Positions 47,650 through 59,972 of a DNA stretch of 64,000 bases are shown here, piece by piece; within the stretch, counting starts at the first letter, position 1, and each line of letters opens with the position of its first letter. The stretch lies in the NCBI GenBank assembly GCA_021464415.1, contig CM038467.1, positions 9,069,411 to 9,133,410 on the forward strand. The letters run 5' to 3'. The notes under the pieces were generated by a model. That model ran no database searches and was not told where the DNA came from. It saw only the letters and a list, made by a program, of their open reading frames with translations. The position numbers and the translations under genes were made by a program. Origin of the DNA: Lonicera japonica. Taxonomy: Eukaryota > Streptophyta > Magnoliopsida > Dipsacales > Caprifoliaceae.

Positions 47650-48720
47650 AATCTATTATCTGTTGCTCAAATAACTAATGACTTACACTGTGTTATCACC
47701 TTTTGGCCTTCCCATTGTGTGTTTAAGGATATTCAGACGAAGAAGACGATTGGTTATGGCGTTAGGAGGGGAAAATTGTACTACCTGGACCTGGAGTTAA
47801 AAAACACAGATCGCCTGCACAAAGCATTACATACGAGTACTTTTGAGAAGACGATTGCAGATGAACTTTGGTTATGGCACCGCCGGTTAGGACACGCATC
47901 GTTTGGTTACTTAAAGAAACTATTTTCCCGTTTAGTTAATAAATTTGTTTCTTCTGTTTTTCATTGTGAGATTTGTGAATTGGCTAAAAGTCGTCATACT
48001 TCTTTTAAACCTTCATTAAGTAAAAGTTCAGTTCCATTTATGATTATTCATTCTGATGTATGGGGCTCATCTCACATTTCTTCTTTAAGTGGTATACGAT
48101 GGTTTATTACGTTTATTGATGATTGTACTCGGATGATGTGGGTTTGTCCCATGAAATCCAAAAGTGAAGTTAGTAGTTTGTTTCAGGAATTCCATAAACA
48201 GATCAGTACATAGTATAACGCTACTATTCAAGTTCTCCGAAGTGATAATGGTGGTGAATATGTGAGTACCGAGTTACAAGCATACTTCAAACTCCATGGG
48301 ATTATTCATCAGACAACATGTGCTTATACTCCTCAACAGAATGGGGTTGCCGAACGCAAAAACCGTTATTTATTGAAAATAGTTTGGGCATCACTGATGG
48401 GCGTAAAAACACAAACCTCGTATTGGGGTGAAGCATTCTCCTCGGCTGTCTATTTGGTAAACCGCATCCCATCAGCTGTACTTAATTTTCAGACACCCTT
48501 CGAAACCTTATCTAAGTTTGTCTCAGCTCCTACCGTGTCAAATCTTCCTCCACGGGTCTTTGGATATGTTATATTTGTTCACTTACCAAATGAACAGCGG
48601 AATAAGCTTGAACCTCGCGTTCTCAAATACATCTTTATAAAGTATGCATCTTCTCAGAAGGGGTATCCGTGTTATCATCCTCCCACACAAAAATTGTATA
48701 TACCATGGATGTGACATTTT
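47608..48720 (+). pseudogene. copia integrase region, degenerate
   Basis: Contains the GAG-pre-integrase zinc-binding pattern (WLWHRRLGHAS ... CEICELAKSRHTSF) and the integrase core with HSDVWG, RSDNGGEY and QQNGVAERKNR, i.e. the D,D,E positions. A stop near 48211 splits the core and the end near 48714 is premature. Order before reverse transcriptase confirms Ty1/copia. Confidence 0.85.
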
Positions 48721-49229
48721 ATGAAAAAACTATATACTTTCACTGAACTGAACTTCAGGGGGAGCATTATAAGGAAGTTCAGTTATTTAAAAATATCAAT
48801 GAGGAAGAGATAAGCTTAATAGAGGTAGTTCCAACGTTGACTTCAAGTTCACCACCGGCAGCAGAAACAATCAAAATTCTGTCATCCCCTGATATGGAAA
48901 CAACAAAAATCTGTTCGAATGAAATTGTGCCGTCTCCATCTCCACATTCGCCTAACGCAAACAACCAATCGTGCACTTTAAATATCCCTGAAACTGAGGC
49001 CTCCCAGGTATCATCTTATTCTATTCATATAAAATAGCTTCCTAACCGAGTAAATAGAGGTGTACCTAAATTCACATATGACCCAGACTTTACCAGTAAA
49101 GCCAAAAAAATCCTATGAGTAATTATATGTCGTATGATCGGTTAACTGCATTTAACAAATCTTTTGTGAATCAATTATCTTCTGTATCTATTCCTAACAG
49201 TGTGCAGGAAGCCTTATATAATCCTAAGT

Positions 49230-50737
49230 GAGAATCAGCAATAAATGAGGAGATGAAGTCCTTGTTGAAAAATGACACATAAAAACTGACCGAATTACCA
49301 GCAGGAAAAAGGAAGGTGGGTTACAAGTGGATCTACACTGTGAAATTTAAAACAGATGGAACAATCGAAAGATTCAAAGCGAGACTGGTTGCAAAAGGCT
49401 ACACATAGATACATGGGATTGATTATTTAAAAATATTTGCGCCTGTGGCAAAGAACAATACTGTGCGGGTGTTACTCTCATTAGCTGCAAACTTGGGCTG
49501 GTCTCTATAACAGTTCGATGTAAAAAATGCCTTCCTATATGGGGGAGTTAGAGGAGAAAGTGTATATGGAGTTCCCACATGAATATAAAATTTCGATTTA
49601 GCATACGAATAAAGTCTGCAAGTTGAAAAAATCTTTGTATGGACTAAAACAATCCCCCAGAGCCTGGTTTGGGAGATTCAAGAGATCGATGCGAAAGTTT
49701 GGGTACAGTCTGAGTAATTCTGATCATACCTTATTTTTGAAGAAAAGTCATGAAAAGATTACGGCACTTATCGTTTATGTAGATGACATGGTGCTCACAG
49801 GAAATGACCCTCAAGAACAACAGGCATTGAAAAAGCTCATATCTCAGCAGTTTGAGATGAAAGATGTTAGGAACTTGAAATACTTTCTGGGAATCGAAGT
49901 TTCTAGATCATCAAAAGGCATTTTTCTTTATCAGATAAAGTATGCCCTAGACTTGCTAAATGAAACCGGAATGTCCGCTTGTCAACCGTCAGAAACTCCA
50001 ATGGAGGAAGGATTGAAGTTAGAGGTCGAAACAGATCAAGTGTCCGTCGATAAAGGGTGCTATCAACGATTGGTGGGAAGATTGATGTATCTAGCATATA
50101 CAAGGCCTGATATATCATATGCATTGAGCATTGTCAGTGAATTTCTGCATAATCCAGGGGAGAAGCATATGCAGACAGTTATGAGGATTATTAGTTATCT
50201 CAAAACAGCTCCTGGAAAGGGAATTATGTTCCAAAAAAAAATAAGGATTTCCTGAATGTTGAAGGATACATTGATGCCGATTGGGCAGGTAATATATGTG
50301 ATAGAAAGTCTACATCAGGATATTTCACATTTGTAGAAGGAAACTTGGTCACTTGGAGGAGTAAAAAGCAAATTGTAGTATCCCGATTAAGTGCATAAAC
50401 AGAATATCGAAGAATGACAGTCGGTATTCAAGAATTATTGTGGTTAAAATTGCTATTGATAGATCTCGGTTTTTCTCCGAAAGAACCTATGGTGCTATAT
50501 TATGACAACAAGGCAGCGTGTGATATCGCACACAATCCATTTCAACATGATAGAACAAAGCATGTTGAAGTGAATAAATTCTTCATCAAAGAGAAGTTAG
50601 AAGATAAAGTTATTTCGGTTCCTTATGTACGCTCTGAATATCAGTTAACTAACATACTCACAAAGGCTGTGACAAGGAAAGTATTCGTCAAAATGGTTAG
50701 CAAGTTGGGCATGTTTGATATATGGGTGCCAACTTGA
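49230..50737 (+). pseudogene. copia reverse transcriptase and RNase H region, degenerate
   Basis: RT motifs GYKWIYTVKFKTDG, SLYGLKQSPRAWFGRF and the catalytic YVDDMVLTGND box are visible, followed by RNase H motifs (ADWAG, YYDNKAACDIAHNPFQHDRTKH). Stops fall at about 49278, 49405 and 49507, and a frame change is present near 50250. The segment 48720-49230 between integrase and RT holds only degraded linker sequence. Confidence 0.85.
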
Positions 50738-50744
50738 GGGGGAG

Positions 50745-50949
50745 TATTACATGTATGAACACAAATATGTATAGATGTAGTGTGAACCCACGTATCACCG
50801 ACCACCACTTCTAGATGAAGTGGTGGTTAACAAAATACACCACACCACCAACCTCACTGATTCATGTATATATAGAGACTTAAGTTCTTGTAAGAAATCA
50901 ATCAATCAACAACATTATTCATTATCTCATCTCTCTCTATTTGTCAACA
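50745..50949 (+). repeat. copia 3' LTR
   Basis: 205 bp. Compared with the 5' LTR it has a small insertion near the 3' end (extra CATTATTCATTATCTC-type bases) and scattered substitutions. Followed directly by the TSD GAATG and by resumed LINE sequence. Confidence 0.93.
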
Positions 50950-53900
50950 GAATGTGCATCCTATTTTAAGCAACTTGTTCGTAGTAATTAACATCATTAC
51001 CTGCCCGTTTTCGAGTCGCTTAACCAATTCACAAATGTGGTGAAATGTTGGAATAAATATGTGTTTGGGAATGTCTTTCACAAGAAGTAATGTTTAATGA
51101 CGCATATTGAGGGCATCAAGCGTTAGGGGAATTATCATGTCAATCGGTTTTTTTAATCTGTAGAATAGCAGTTATTTGCGGACTATAATACAGTTATTCA
51201 TTATGAGGAACTCATATGGTTTCAGAAATCTAGAGCCTAATGGTTGGGTTTAGGTGATCGAAATACTCGATTATTTCACGTATCGACTATTGTTCGTCGA
51301 AAGTCTAATAAGATTGAAAGTTTATGCTTGGACACAGGGGAGTGGTGTGTTGATAATAGCGATTTGAAGAACCACGCTCGTGATTATTTTATTAATCTAT
51401 TTAGTTCACCGGTGTATCCACCAACGCTGCTCCCTGATATACGGAGTATGGGCAAGTATATTTATAACGATGACGAGTTGCTACTTACTAGGCCAGTTCA
51501 ATATTGGGAGATGACATAAGCTCTTTGCTCTATAAAGCCTCATAAATTACCAGGTCCGAATGGTTATCAGCTATTGTTTTTTTAGAAGTATTGGTATATA
51601 AATCGGTGCACGATCTCATTGCCACGGCTTTTCTTACAAATGTGGTTGATCACAATTTAAACTCTACCTTCAGTCCTTAGTTATTCTTAATCTGAAAAAT
51701 GACAGTCCGATAACTAATAAATAGATTCGTCCGATTTCTTTATGCAATGTCATTTATAAGATCATTACCAAAGTCCTTGTTAATCAGAAGAAATTTTGCA
51801 TTGATAAACTAGTTAATCCCCTCCAAACTAGTTTTGTTCCAAGAAGGCAATTTACGGATAACATTGTGTTAGCCCAAGAATCAATCCATTGTATCAAGAA
51901 ATTTCAATCTCGGAACAGCGGAATGATGGTTAAGTTAGACTTTAAAAAGGCTTATGATTGAGTTAGTTGGGAATTCATGTTCGAAACTTTAGCATTGTTT
52001 AGGTTCCCACTTTCTATGTTACATTTGATTCGTTCTTATGTTTCAATGTATACTCTTGCTATTCTTTGGAACGGTAAACGCACCGATTCTTTTATTCCTT
52101 ATAGGGGTCTTCGGTATGGTGACCATCTTTTGACATATTTGTTTACGCTATATTTGGAAATGTTATCTATGCTAGTAAATGAAGCGGTGGAAACTAATAA
52201 GTGGGGTATGTTTGCTATTTGTCAGGGTAGACTTAAGATCCCGCAACTTTTATTTGCTAATGATTGATTGTTGTCTGTTTAGGCTAATATTCAACGAGTT
52301 ACCATCATGAAAGATGATGTTCAGGCTTTTTGCCAAGCATTGGGTTAGCGTATTAATGTGGAGAAATTTATAGCATATGTGAGTCCGAAAGTCCCGCAAT
52401 CTATTCGTAATCAAATCTAACTTATTATTGGCATTTGATTTACAAAATATCTTAGGGTTACATTTATGACAGGGCAAGCGATGAATGAATATTTTTTGAT
52501 TTATCATCGCAAATATTCAAAGTCGTCTTACTAATTATAAGGCAAAAAAATTATTACTTGCAGGTCGTTGTACTTTAGTTCAATCGGTTATCGCGGATAT
52601 TCCTTCTTACGAAATGCAAACATGATGGTTTACAAAAAGCACTTATGATGATTTTATCTCAATCAAAATTTATTGTGGGGTAAAACTATGGAATGAAGGC
52701 GTTTGCATTTTGTTAAGTGGAATAAAGTTATTCAACATAAAAATGATGGTGGGCTCAGTATACAAGATGCTCGTATAACTAATATTGCTCAACTGGCTAA
52801 ATTATGAGGGAATATGGTTGCAGGTGTAGATGGAATATGGCTGCAGGTGTTGAAGGCCAAATATATTAAGTTTAGTCATGTTCTGAAGACTTCTACTAAG
52901 GGTGGAGATTCGGTCATATGGAGAGGGGTATCACGAAAAGTTTGTCCCATGTGCATGGGGGATTAGCTGGAATATTGGGAATGGGAAGGATGTTTCATTG
53001 TGGTTTGATGCATGGCTAACTTTAAACCCGATTTGTCTATTAGTCACATTATACTGAAAGAAATTATGTGGACGGTGTCCTATGTGATTACGCAAAACGG
53101 TAGCTGGGTATTGCTTGCATTCGTACTCCCCTTCCTCGTTAGGTTATGCAGTAAATTAATAATTATATTCGTCCTATTAAGGCCTTTATTAAAGACTTTC
53201 AAGCGTGGAAAGACAATCCTAATTACATCATTACGGCTAGGTCATCCTATAATTTTCTCATGCAGAAAGATGGCAATCGATATTGATACACGTACGTGGT
53301 GCTGGTATGGCGTTTGAATTGTCATAAAAAACTTCGATTATTTATTTGGTTTCTAATGCATGAATGGCTGGCCATGAACACGTACCGGAGTCATATCGAT
53401 GTCACTACCTTGAATCTTTGTGATTGGTGTCTTACAACCGATGAAACCATCTTACACATGTTGCGTGATTGCCAAGCATCTATAATTATATGAGAATTTC
53501 TTTTTCCGCAATCAAACTAGACTTGATTTTTTAATCTTAATTATCACGAGTGGATTCAGTTAAATATCAAATATACTAGAAAATTTATGAGGCATGTCGA
53601 ACAAGATTGATCAACTTATTTTCTTTCCATAATCTGGCACATTTAGAAAGCAATGAACAAATTATGCTTTAATAATACTCCGTTCTCAAGCATGGATTTG
53701 GTCCTCCAATCGTAACTCTATGCTTTAGATATGAAAATCCAACGTGCTATTATTCATGGTTTTCTTCTTTAACCAATTAATGATAGATGGTCTCATCCTC
53801 CTCCCAGTTATGTTAAACTCAACATGGATGGTAGCTTTCGAGATGGGCGTGCAGCTTATAGAGGCTTACTTCGTATTAATGCGGGTCAATAGGTGTGGGG

Positions 53901-54476
53901 ATTTACTGAAGCTTGTAGTTTTACCTCTCATTTTCATGCTAAGCTTGTGGCCATAAATGTTGGATTTGAAGCAATACAACAAAAAAACTATATGCGAGTG
54001 ATACTAAAGTCAAGCTCATCGGAGGCGGTGCAATTAATTAATGAGTTTCCTGAAGATAATCATCCTCACTTGTAAATCATTTTGGAATGTAAACATTTAC
54101 ATAGGTGTACTTGGAGTTGTTCTGTACGTAACTTATGTCCCTATAATTTACAATATTAATGCTGATTGTTTAGTTAAATTAAGTCATCATCACCATAATA
54201 ATTTAGGTATTGTATGGTTTGATAGTACTATTTTTTAAGTTTTGGATAAGGTGCAGAAGGATAATGTTATATACTAGGGCTTTAGCCCCGTTTTGGACTA
54301 AAAAAAAAATACTACCCAATTTTAAAATATAAATTACATAATCCAATGCGTGTATTTGTAAAGAACACTTAAATTAAAAATTAATTAAATGTGAAACGTA
54401 AGTGTAAAATGCATGTTACATGTAAATGAAATGCCCTAAAACACCAAGTAAATATCACACACACGACACGACACAT

Positions 54477-54985
54477 TGTGAGAATCCGACCTCTTGACCC
54501 TGCGATTCTTTTATTTTGAAATTGTTTTAAGAAAATATGTGTTTTTAGAATCGCCAGTTTATTTTACAATAAAACAAATAAAAATTTGTATAAAAGATAA
54601 TCCAGACTGTCTTTTTACGCGTGAAAAACCAGAGATTACTTGATAGGGTTCGGGAACTACATTACAAATTGGAAAGGTGTTATGCACCCAATACGCTATT
54701 TTGGTCTCTTAATGGATGTGAGAATCCGGACCCGCGACCCGAGAAGAGAAAAGAAGAGTCCTCGTTCTCGGTTTTGAAGGAAAATGGTTTTATAGAGTCG
54801 CCAGTTTGTTTTACAAGAAAACAAATAAAATATCGTACGAAGGACAATTCGAAAGCGAATTATCCTTCATACGTTTGAAACCAGAGATTTATTTTGAAAA
54901 TTTACTTTGTTAGGGTTCGGGAACTACGTTACGAATTGGGAAGGTGTTAGGCACCCAATTCGCCCTTTCGGTCTCTTAATGGATC
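54477..54985 (+). repeat. two tandem LTR-like units
   Basis: Unit 1 (about 54477-54717) and unit 2 (about 54718-54985) share GTGAGAATCCG, ATCGCCAGTTTRTTTTACAA, AACCAGAGAT, AGGGTTCGGGAACTAC, GTGTTAKGCACCCAAT and GGTCTCTTAATGGAT in the same order. Unit 2 is the better preserved. The phrases resemble plant LTR sequences I have seen, but I cannot name the family. Confidence 0.7.
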
Positions 54986-56290
54986 ATGTATTTAATTCCT
55001 ATTTTAGATATCTTGCAAGTAGTTTGAATAGTTTTCAGAATAGTCCTTTCCGGATAAATTCGATTTAAAACGGTATTTTGAAATCGGACTTGAGCTTTGC
55101 GAGCGCCTACGTATTCATTCGTAGAATGAAATCAAAGTCTCGTAGTTCTATTCTTTTGGAAACTATTTTTGTATTTTTGTTTGTTTTGAAAATGTGTCAA
55201 AACGGATTTTAGATTTCTTGTAAAACTTAGAAATGACTTGTTTTGAAAGCAATGAACTTCTTTGCAAGTTATCTAATTTTATGTATTAAAAGTGAAATTA
55301 AATGCAGTACTGAAATTAAGGAGGGTTGTAGAAAATATACCTGATGCGCTTGAAGAAGAAATAAGAACCTTGCCTTGATTGCTCCTTTCTCTCTCTAGAA
55401 CTTTCTCTCTCTAGATTTTCTCTCTTAGAATTCCTCTAAAATGACTCTCTAATAATTTTGACAGAGTTTCTACTTGCTAAAAACACTATTGAGTGTTGAT
55501 CCCCTCAAAGGAGAGCCCAAGGGTCTTATTTATAGCAAAAAAATCAGCCAAAAACGCTCCAAAAGAGGCCAACCGCAGGGGGTAGCCGCAGGGCGTGCGG
55601 CTGGGAGTGTGCGGTTGGGGCGTGCGGCTGGCGCGTGCGGCTGGGGCGTGCGGCTGGCGCGTGCGGTTGGGGCGTGCGGCTAGGGTGCCAACCATACAGC
55701 TGGCAGGTAGCCGTACGGCTGGGAGCGTGCGGCTGGGGGCTGCGGTTGGCTCACAGGTCGATCCCCGTCCTAGTAAGCGAAGAGGCAACAAAGGTTATAT
55801 CAAACTCCTTATGCGGCCGGAATTGGAGTCTTTCCTAACGGTCTTCTATATGCATGATGACTCAACACTTGATGTAAGATGCTTGTTTTTAAGAAAAATA
55901 GAGTTCGCACGAGAGTTGTGGATTGGGGTGTTCACAATGGAGCATGTATTCAATTTATATTTATATATTTTGCAAGTTGTTTGAATGATTTAAAAATAGT
56001 CCTTTAAGATAATTTAGTTTAAAATAATATTTATGAAATTATACTCGAGTTTGCAAGCGCATACGTATTCATTTGTATAATGAAATCAGAGTCTCGTAAT
56101 TCCACATGTTTGAAAATTATTTTTATGGGGGTTTTGATTTGAAAACGTGTCAAAACAGTATTTTAGTTTCTTATAAAATTTAGAAATGACTTGTTTTGAA
56201 ACCAGTGAACTTCTTTGTAAATTGTTTAATTTTCTTTATTAAAACTTGTATTTAACTGTGGAAATTAAATTCAAAATACTTGTAAATGCG
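54986..56290 (+). repeat. direct repeat pair flanking a GC-rich insert
   Basis: Copies at about 54990-55330 and 55938-56290 share TCTTGCAAGTAGTTTGAATA-type starts, GCGCMTACGTATTCATT, AATGAAATCARAGTCTCGTA, AAATGACTTGTTTTGAAA and AACTTCTTTG in order, roughly 80% identical by eye. Between them lie a pyrimidine-rich tract (55390-55440), a minisatellite (55590-55690) and unique DNA. The arrangement looks like repeated subunits of a large retroelement LTR, but no ends or TSD were found. Confidence 0.6.
55590..55750. repeat. GC-rich minisatellite, ~13-bp unit GCGTGCGGCTGGG
   Basis: About seven contiguous units (55590-55690) of GCGTGCGG(C/T)TGG(G/C), then scattered further units to 55750. It is an island of very high GC in AT-rich DNA. 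The absence of stops on both strands follows from the composition, so the open frames here are not taken as genes. Confidence 0.9.
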
Positions 56291-58816
56291 TACCTAGTAT
56301 GCATGAAAAGAAATTAAAGTTACTCGCCTTGTTATTAGCTCCCTTATTCTCATTACTATTTTGCTTATTTCACTTTTTAAAACTTTATCTCTACGATTTT
56401 AATGCTTAAAAGAACTCTTATAAACTTCCTCATATACCTTTTTAAAACCTTATTTATAGAGAAAAAATTGGGGCTACCACACTCGATAAATTGAATTTCT
56501 TGCGAGAATTTGATTGTTCGCAAGAAAATGATGAATACCTCGATAAAATGGTTTTCTCACGTGAGATCATGGAATGTTTGCACGAGATATTGGCCTCCTT
56601 AATCTCGGGGCTTCCCTAATGGACTCATCTATGCATGTATAAGTTCTTTGGGTCTTTCTAATGTCTTAGCAAGTCTAGGACTTGATGCAGATGCTCATTT
56701 TTTTGAGAAAATTATTTTTTTGCGAAAGTCATGGATTGAGGCGTTTGCACACATTTAAATAATTTATAAAAAAGTACGAAACTTTAAAATTGACAATACT
56801 GCACTAACAAATCTTTAATATTTCTAGAAATCACATGTTAATTTGTGTACTTAATTAGTGGTATATTATTCCTAAACTATGTATTGAATGCATGTATTGC
56901 TTTCATTTAAAAAAAATAACTTCAAAATAAATATTCCTTGGCTTATCAAACCAGCGTATGCCCATTCCTCCTTTGATGACTCCCACTAGAGAAAGCCTTA
57001 ATTTTCCGATGTGGATTGAAAGGAAGTTGGGGATGGACATAGATCCTTTCGCATAACCGGAGTGTTTGAAATAAAGCAATGGTTTTTGTATTTCTTATTT
57101 CCCGATCACTGGAAACAATCTTCACTGGCACAAGGATATCCTCAATTTTAATTAAATGTTTGCAAAATAAGGCCAGCAAATGACCACATGTTTACACACA
57201 TTTACAATATAAAAAATAGGAAATAAATCGTGAACAATAATATTTTTCTTATAAATAAAAAAGTGAAATATGGACTAAAAACGTAAAATAATTTTCCCTA
57301 TCCAAATTGGGGATTAAATATGAAATTTCTAATATTAAATTATTTCCTTTTAAGATTATCGGAAATCTAATTTTAGCATTAAGTCCTTATAATTTGAAAA
57401 TCTCAAATCTCAATATTTTTGAGGAAAAATGTTTATAGTTTAATCACTGTAATAAAAACAAAATTTTACCCCCTTAAATATTTTTTTTTATTTTTTACTC
57501 CTCTTAATTTATATAATTTTACCCTTAATAAATTCTTAGGTTTATATTTTTTGTTAGTTTGATTCCGATACCAAAATCACTTTTTTCGTTCTTTTCGTTT
57601 AAGTCAAATTGAATATTTAAAGATACGACAATCAAAGGAAACTCACTGAACTTATCGGATGGACCGTACATAATTCAGGACCTAAGGTAGTTGGTTATAT
57701 GTTTTGATTTAAAATATAAGTAGTGGTTGAGCATTAAAATTGAAATTAAAAGTCTTTTGAGTTAATTTTATTTTTAAATATATGTATCTAATTTTGTCAA
57801 AATCAGAGAGTTATATTAACACAAAGTAATGAGCAAACTTGTTTTTTACATGTCTAATATGTTCCATAAGTTGCCACTGAAATTTGGATCAAATCAAAAT
57901 TCGAACGGACGTAAAACGAAAATAGGCAAAATAGAGAAAAATAAAAAGCGTCGTAAAAGCAGTAAATTTCAAAACATGTTTTTTATCGCAAAAATTCATT
58001 TTTAAATATTTTAAACCTATTACAAATAGAACTTGACTCAATATTTTTTTATAAATATAACACATTGTTTTGGGACAAAAAGACACGATTCTATAGAGAA
58101 TTTTGAAGCAAAAAATATTCAAACGCTATAATTAAATTTTGAGAATTTTGAAACCCACCTAGATTTTGTTTACATGTCATAAGAAATTATATTATTTTTC
58201 AAATTTAAGAACTAAAGTTTCAAACGTTCACGTTATTATGGGAGTATCTTCGGTTGCGATTGGAGACTGGGTGAACGAAGTGGCTACCATGCGATAAGGG
58301 ATATCCCATACAGAGATAAAAAATTGCGATAAAGTGCGTAGAAAGATACGACGGGTAAGTCAAAAAAATGGGTACCGCTATACCAAGCCAACTGCAGTTT
58401 GATTCTACATTCAAGGAATTGGCGGGACTGTTACATAGTGGGAAAGTAATTGTTGTAAGTCATCGAGTCTGTAATTTAGTTTTGATCATAGTGAAACACT
58501 GTAAGTTAGTCCCAATTAGTGAGTAAGGATACGTCATTACTTATTTGTGTTGTAGATTGCTATGTGTGATTGCTTGCTTGATATAATTGCTATAAAACAC
58601 AACACATATGTCGACAGTAAAATTTTCAAAATTGTTTTTGATAAAATCACAAAATAAACCTAGGCAATACGATCCTTAAAATGATTTTTCTTCATAAATT
58701 TTATCTATTTCACCATACCGAAAGGCACGGATAGTACCTAGTGTTTGATAAATGAATAATTTATCTAATGATAAGCAATTGCCTTTTTTAACCTAGCATG
58801 CATGTCCGAATTCCAC
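56291..58816. other. AT-rich repeat debris without genes
   Basis: Bases 56300-56760 continue the LTR-like sequence with words such as CTTGCGAGAATTTGATTGTTC and GTTTGCACGAGATATTGG. The rest has no recognisable coding or element ends. A minus-strand frame at 56946-57179 is open for 77 codons but has no family resemblance. Confidence 0.4.
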
Positions 58817-59375
58817 TAAGGGTGCGTTTGATTGCAAACGTGAAATTTGCATGGAAAGAAAATAAGTTACCGGCAATTGAATTGCCTAGAATTGAGTTGC
58901 ATGGAAAATGTAGTGTAGTGTGTTTGATTGCCTTAATTTTCTACCCGGAAAATATTGGTTGTATTATGGCATTTTTAATGTAGAAAAAATTATTGGTATT
59001 TTTTTTTACATAATTATGTAGTCATGATAGATCTTGTTTAATTGATCTTGTTTAATTGATCTTGATTAATATATTTTAAATATTAATTTTTTATATTATT
59101 TTGAATTTTATATTTTAAGTTATGGCATTTTTAATGTAGAAAATGATAAAAACCTTGTCTCGTGAACCGTGCCCAAACATGAAAAACAAAAAACCACCTC
59201 CCCCCAAAGAAAACATTTTCCTCAATTGTCTTGAAAATGCACATGTATGACAGTATGAGCAAAAAGTGAGAATTGAATTGCCTAGAAAAAAAGCTAATCA
59301 AACACCTTAAGTTGTCAAATCAAGTTGAAAATATTCATTTTCCATGGAAAATGTTGACAATCAAACACACCCTAA
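58817..59375. mobile_element. Harbinger/Tourist-like MITE, copy 1, TSD TAA
   Basis: Element 58820-59372 (553 bp) begins GGGTGCGTTTGATTGCAA and ends TTGACAATCAAACACACCC, an imperfect inverted terminus. The trinucleotide TAA flanks both sides, the TSD typical of PIF/Harbinger elements. Subterminal GGAAAGAAAATAAGTTAC and GGAAAATGTAG words recur. No transposase. Confidence 0.8.
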
Positions 59376-59443
59376 ATCTAATAAAATAGAAAAAGTGTTT
59401 AAATTTGGTGTAATTGCTGAACGCATCCACTTCCAATTTATAT

Positions 59444-59972
59444 ATAGGGTGCGTTTGATTGCAAGTATGGAATTTACATGGAAAGAAAATAAATTTCAGG
59501 TAATTGAATTGCCTAGAATTAAGTTGCATGGAAAATGTAATTAAATTTGTTTGATTGCCTTAACTTTCTACCCGGAAAATATTGGTTGTATTGTGACATT
59601 TTTAATGTAAAAAAAATTATGGGTATTTTTTTTTACATAATTTTATAGTCACGATGGATCTTGTTTAATTGATCTTGATTAGTAGATTTTAAATATTAAA
59701 TTTTTATTAAATTTTGAATTTTGTAATTTAAGTTATAACATTTTTAATGTATAAAATGGGTAAAATTTTGTCTCGAAAAACGTACAATTGCCTAGAAAAT
59801 AAAAACAAGCCCCCCCCCCCCCCCCCCAAAAGAAAATATTTTCCTTGTTTACAAGAAAAAGTACATGAATAGTAGAAAAAGTTGGAGTTTAACTCCATGG
59901 AAAATAATTGCAATCAAACACTACAAAAGTGGAAATTTGGATGGAAAATATGGCCAATCAAAAACACCCATA
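59444..59972. mobile_element. Harbinger/Tourist-like MITE, copy 2, 3-bp flank ATA
   Basis: Element 59447-59969 (523 bp), about 80-85% like copy 1: same start GGGTGCGTTTGATTGCAAGT and same block TTTCTACCCGGAAAATATTG. It ends GCCAATCAAAAACACCC and is flanked by ATA on both sides. It contains a run of about 17 C (59811-59827). The 918-bp tandem duplication begins inside its right end. Confidence 0.75.

Larger units (their letters stand above)
45599..50954 (+). mobile_element. full-length but defective Ty1/copia retrotransposon
   Basis: 5' LTR 45604-45798 and 3' LTR 50745-50949 share TATTACATGTATGAACACAA starts and TTTGTCAACA ends; the 5-mer GAATG flanks both sides (45599-45603, 50950-50954). 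The primer-binding site TGGTATCAGAGC (45799-45810) fits initiator tRNA-Met, and the polypurine tract GAGGGGGAG precedes the 3' LTR. The internal order is gag, zinc knuckle, protease, integrase, reverse transcriptase, RNase H, which defines copia. The LTRs differ by several substitutions and small indels over about 200 bp, so the insertion is not recent. Many in-frame stops. It sits inside the LINE. Confidence 0.95.
44470..54310 (+). mobile_element. decayed L1-like LINE, interrupted by a Helitron and a copia element
   Basis: Three LINE segments read on the same strand in the right order. Segment 1 (44480-44576) is the endonuclease start, SWNCQGTRKVAFG. Segment 2 (45233-45603) is mid and late endonuclease, PWLVVGGLNDL and LPRVLSDHNPILIDF. 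Segment 3 (50950-54310) carries reverse transcriptase (MVKLDFKKAYD; LLFAND where active elements have FADD), a zf-RVT-like C-terminal part (HKKLRLFIWFLMHEWLA; LCDWC) and an RNase H-like DGSFRDGRAAYRGLLR, ending near an A-run at 54300. There are stops throughout, several replacing Trp. About 70 endonuclease residues seem missing around the Helitron. The element is dead. Confidence 0.85.

Noticed and set aside
55486..55984. Open frames of 67-129 codons on both strands
   Set aside because: They result from the stop-free GC-rich minisatellite and are not protein-like.
56946..57179. Minus-strand frame of 77 codons
   Set aside because: No recognisable family, no supporting splice or promoter context, and surrounded by repeat debris.
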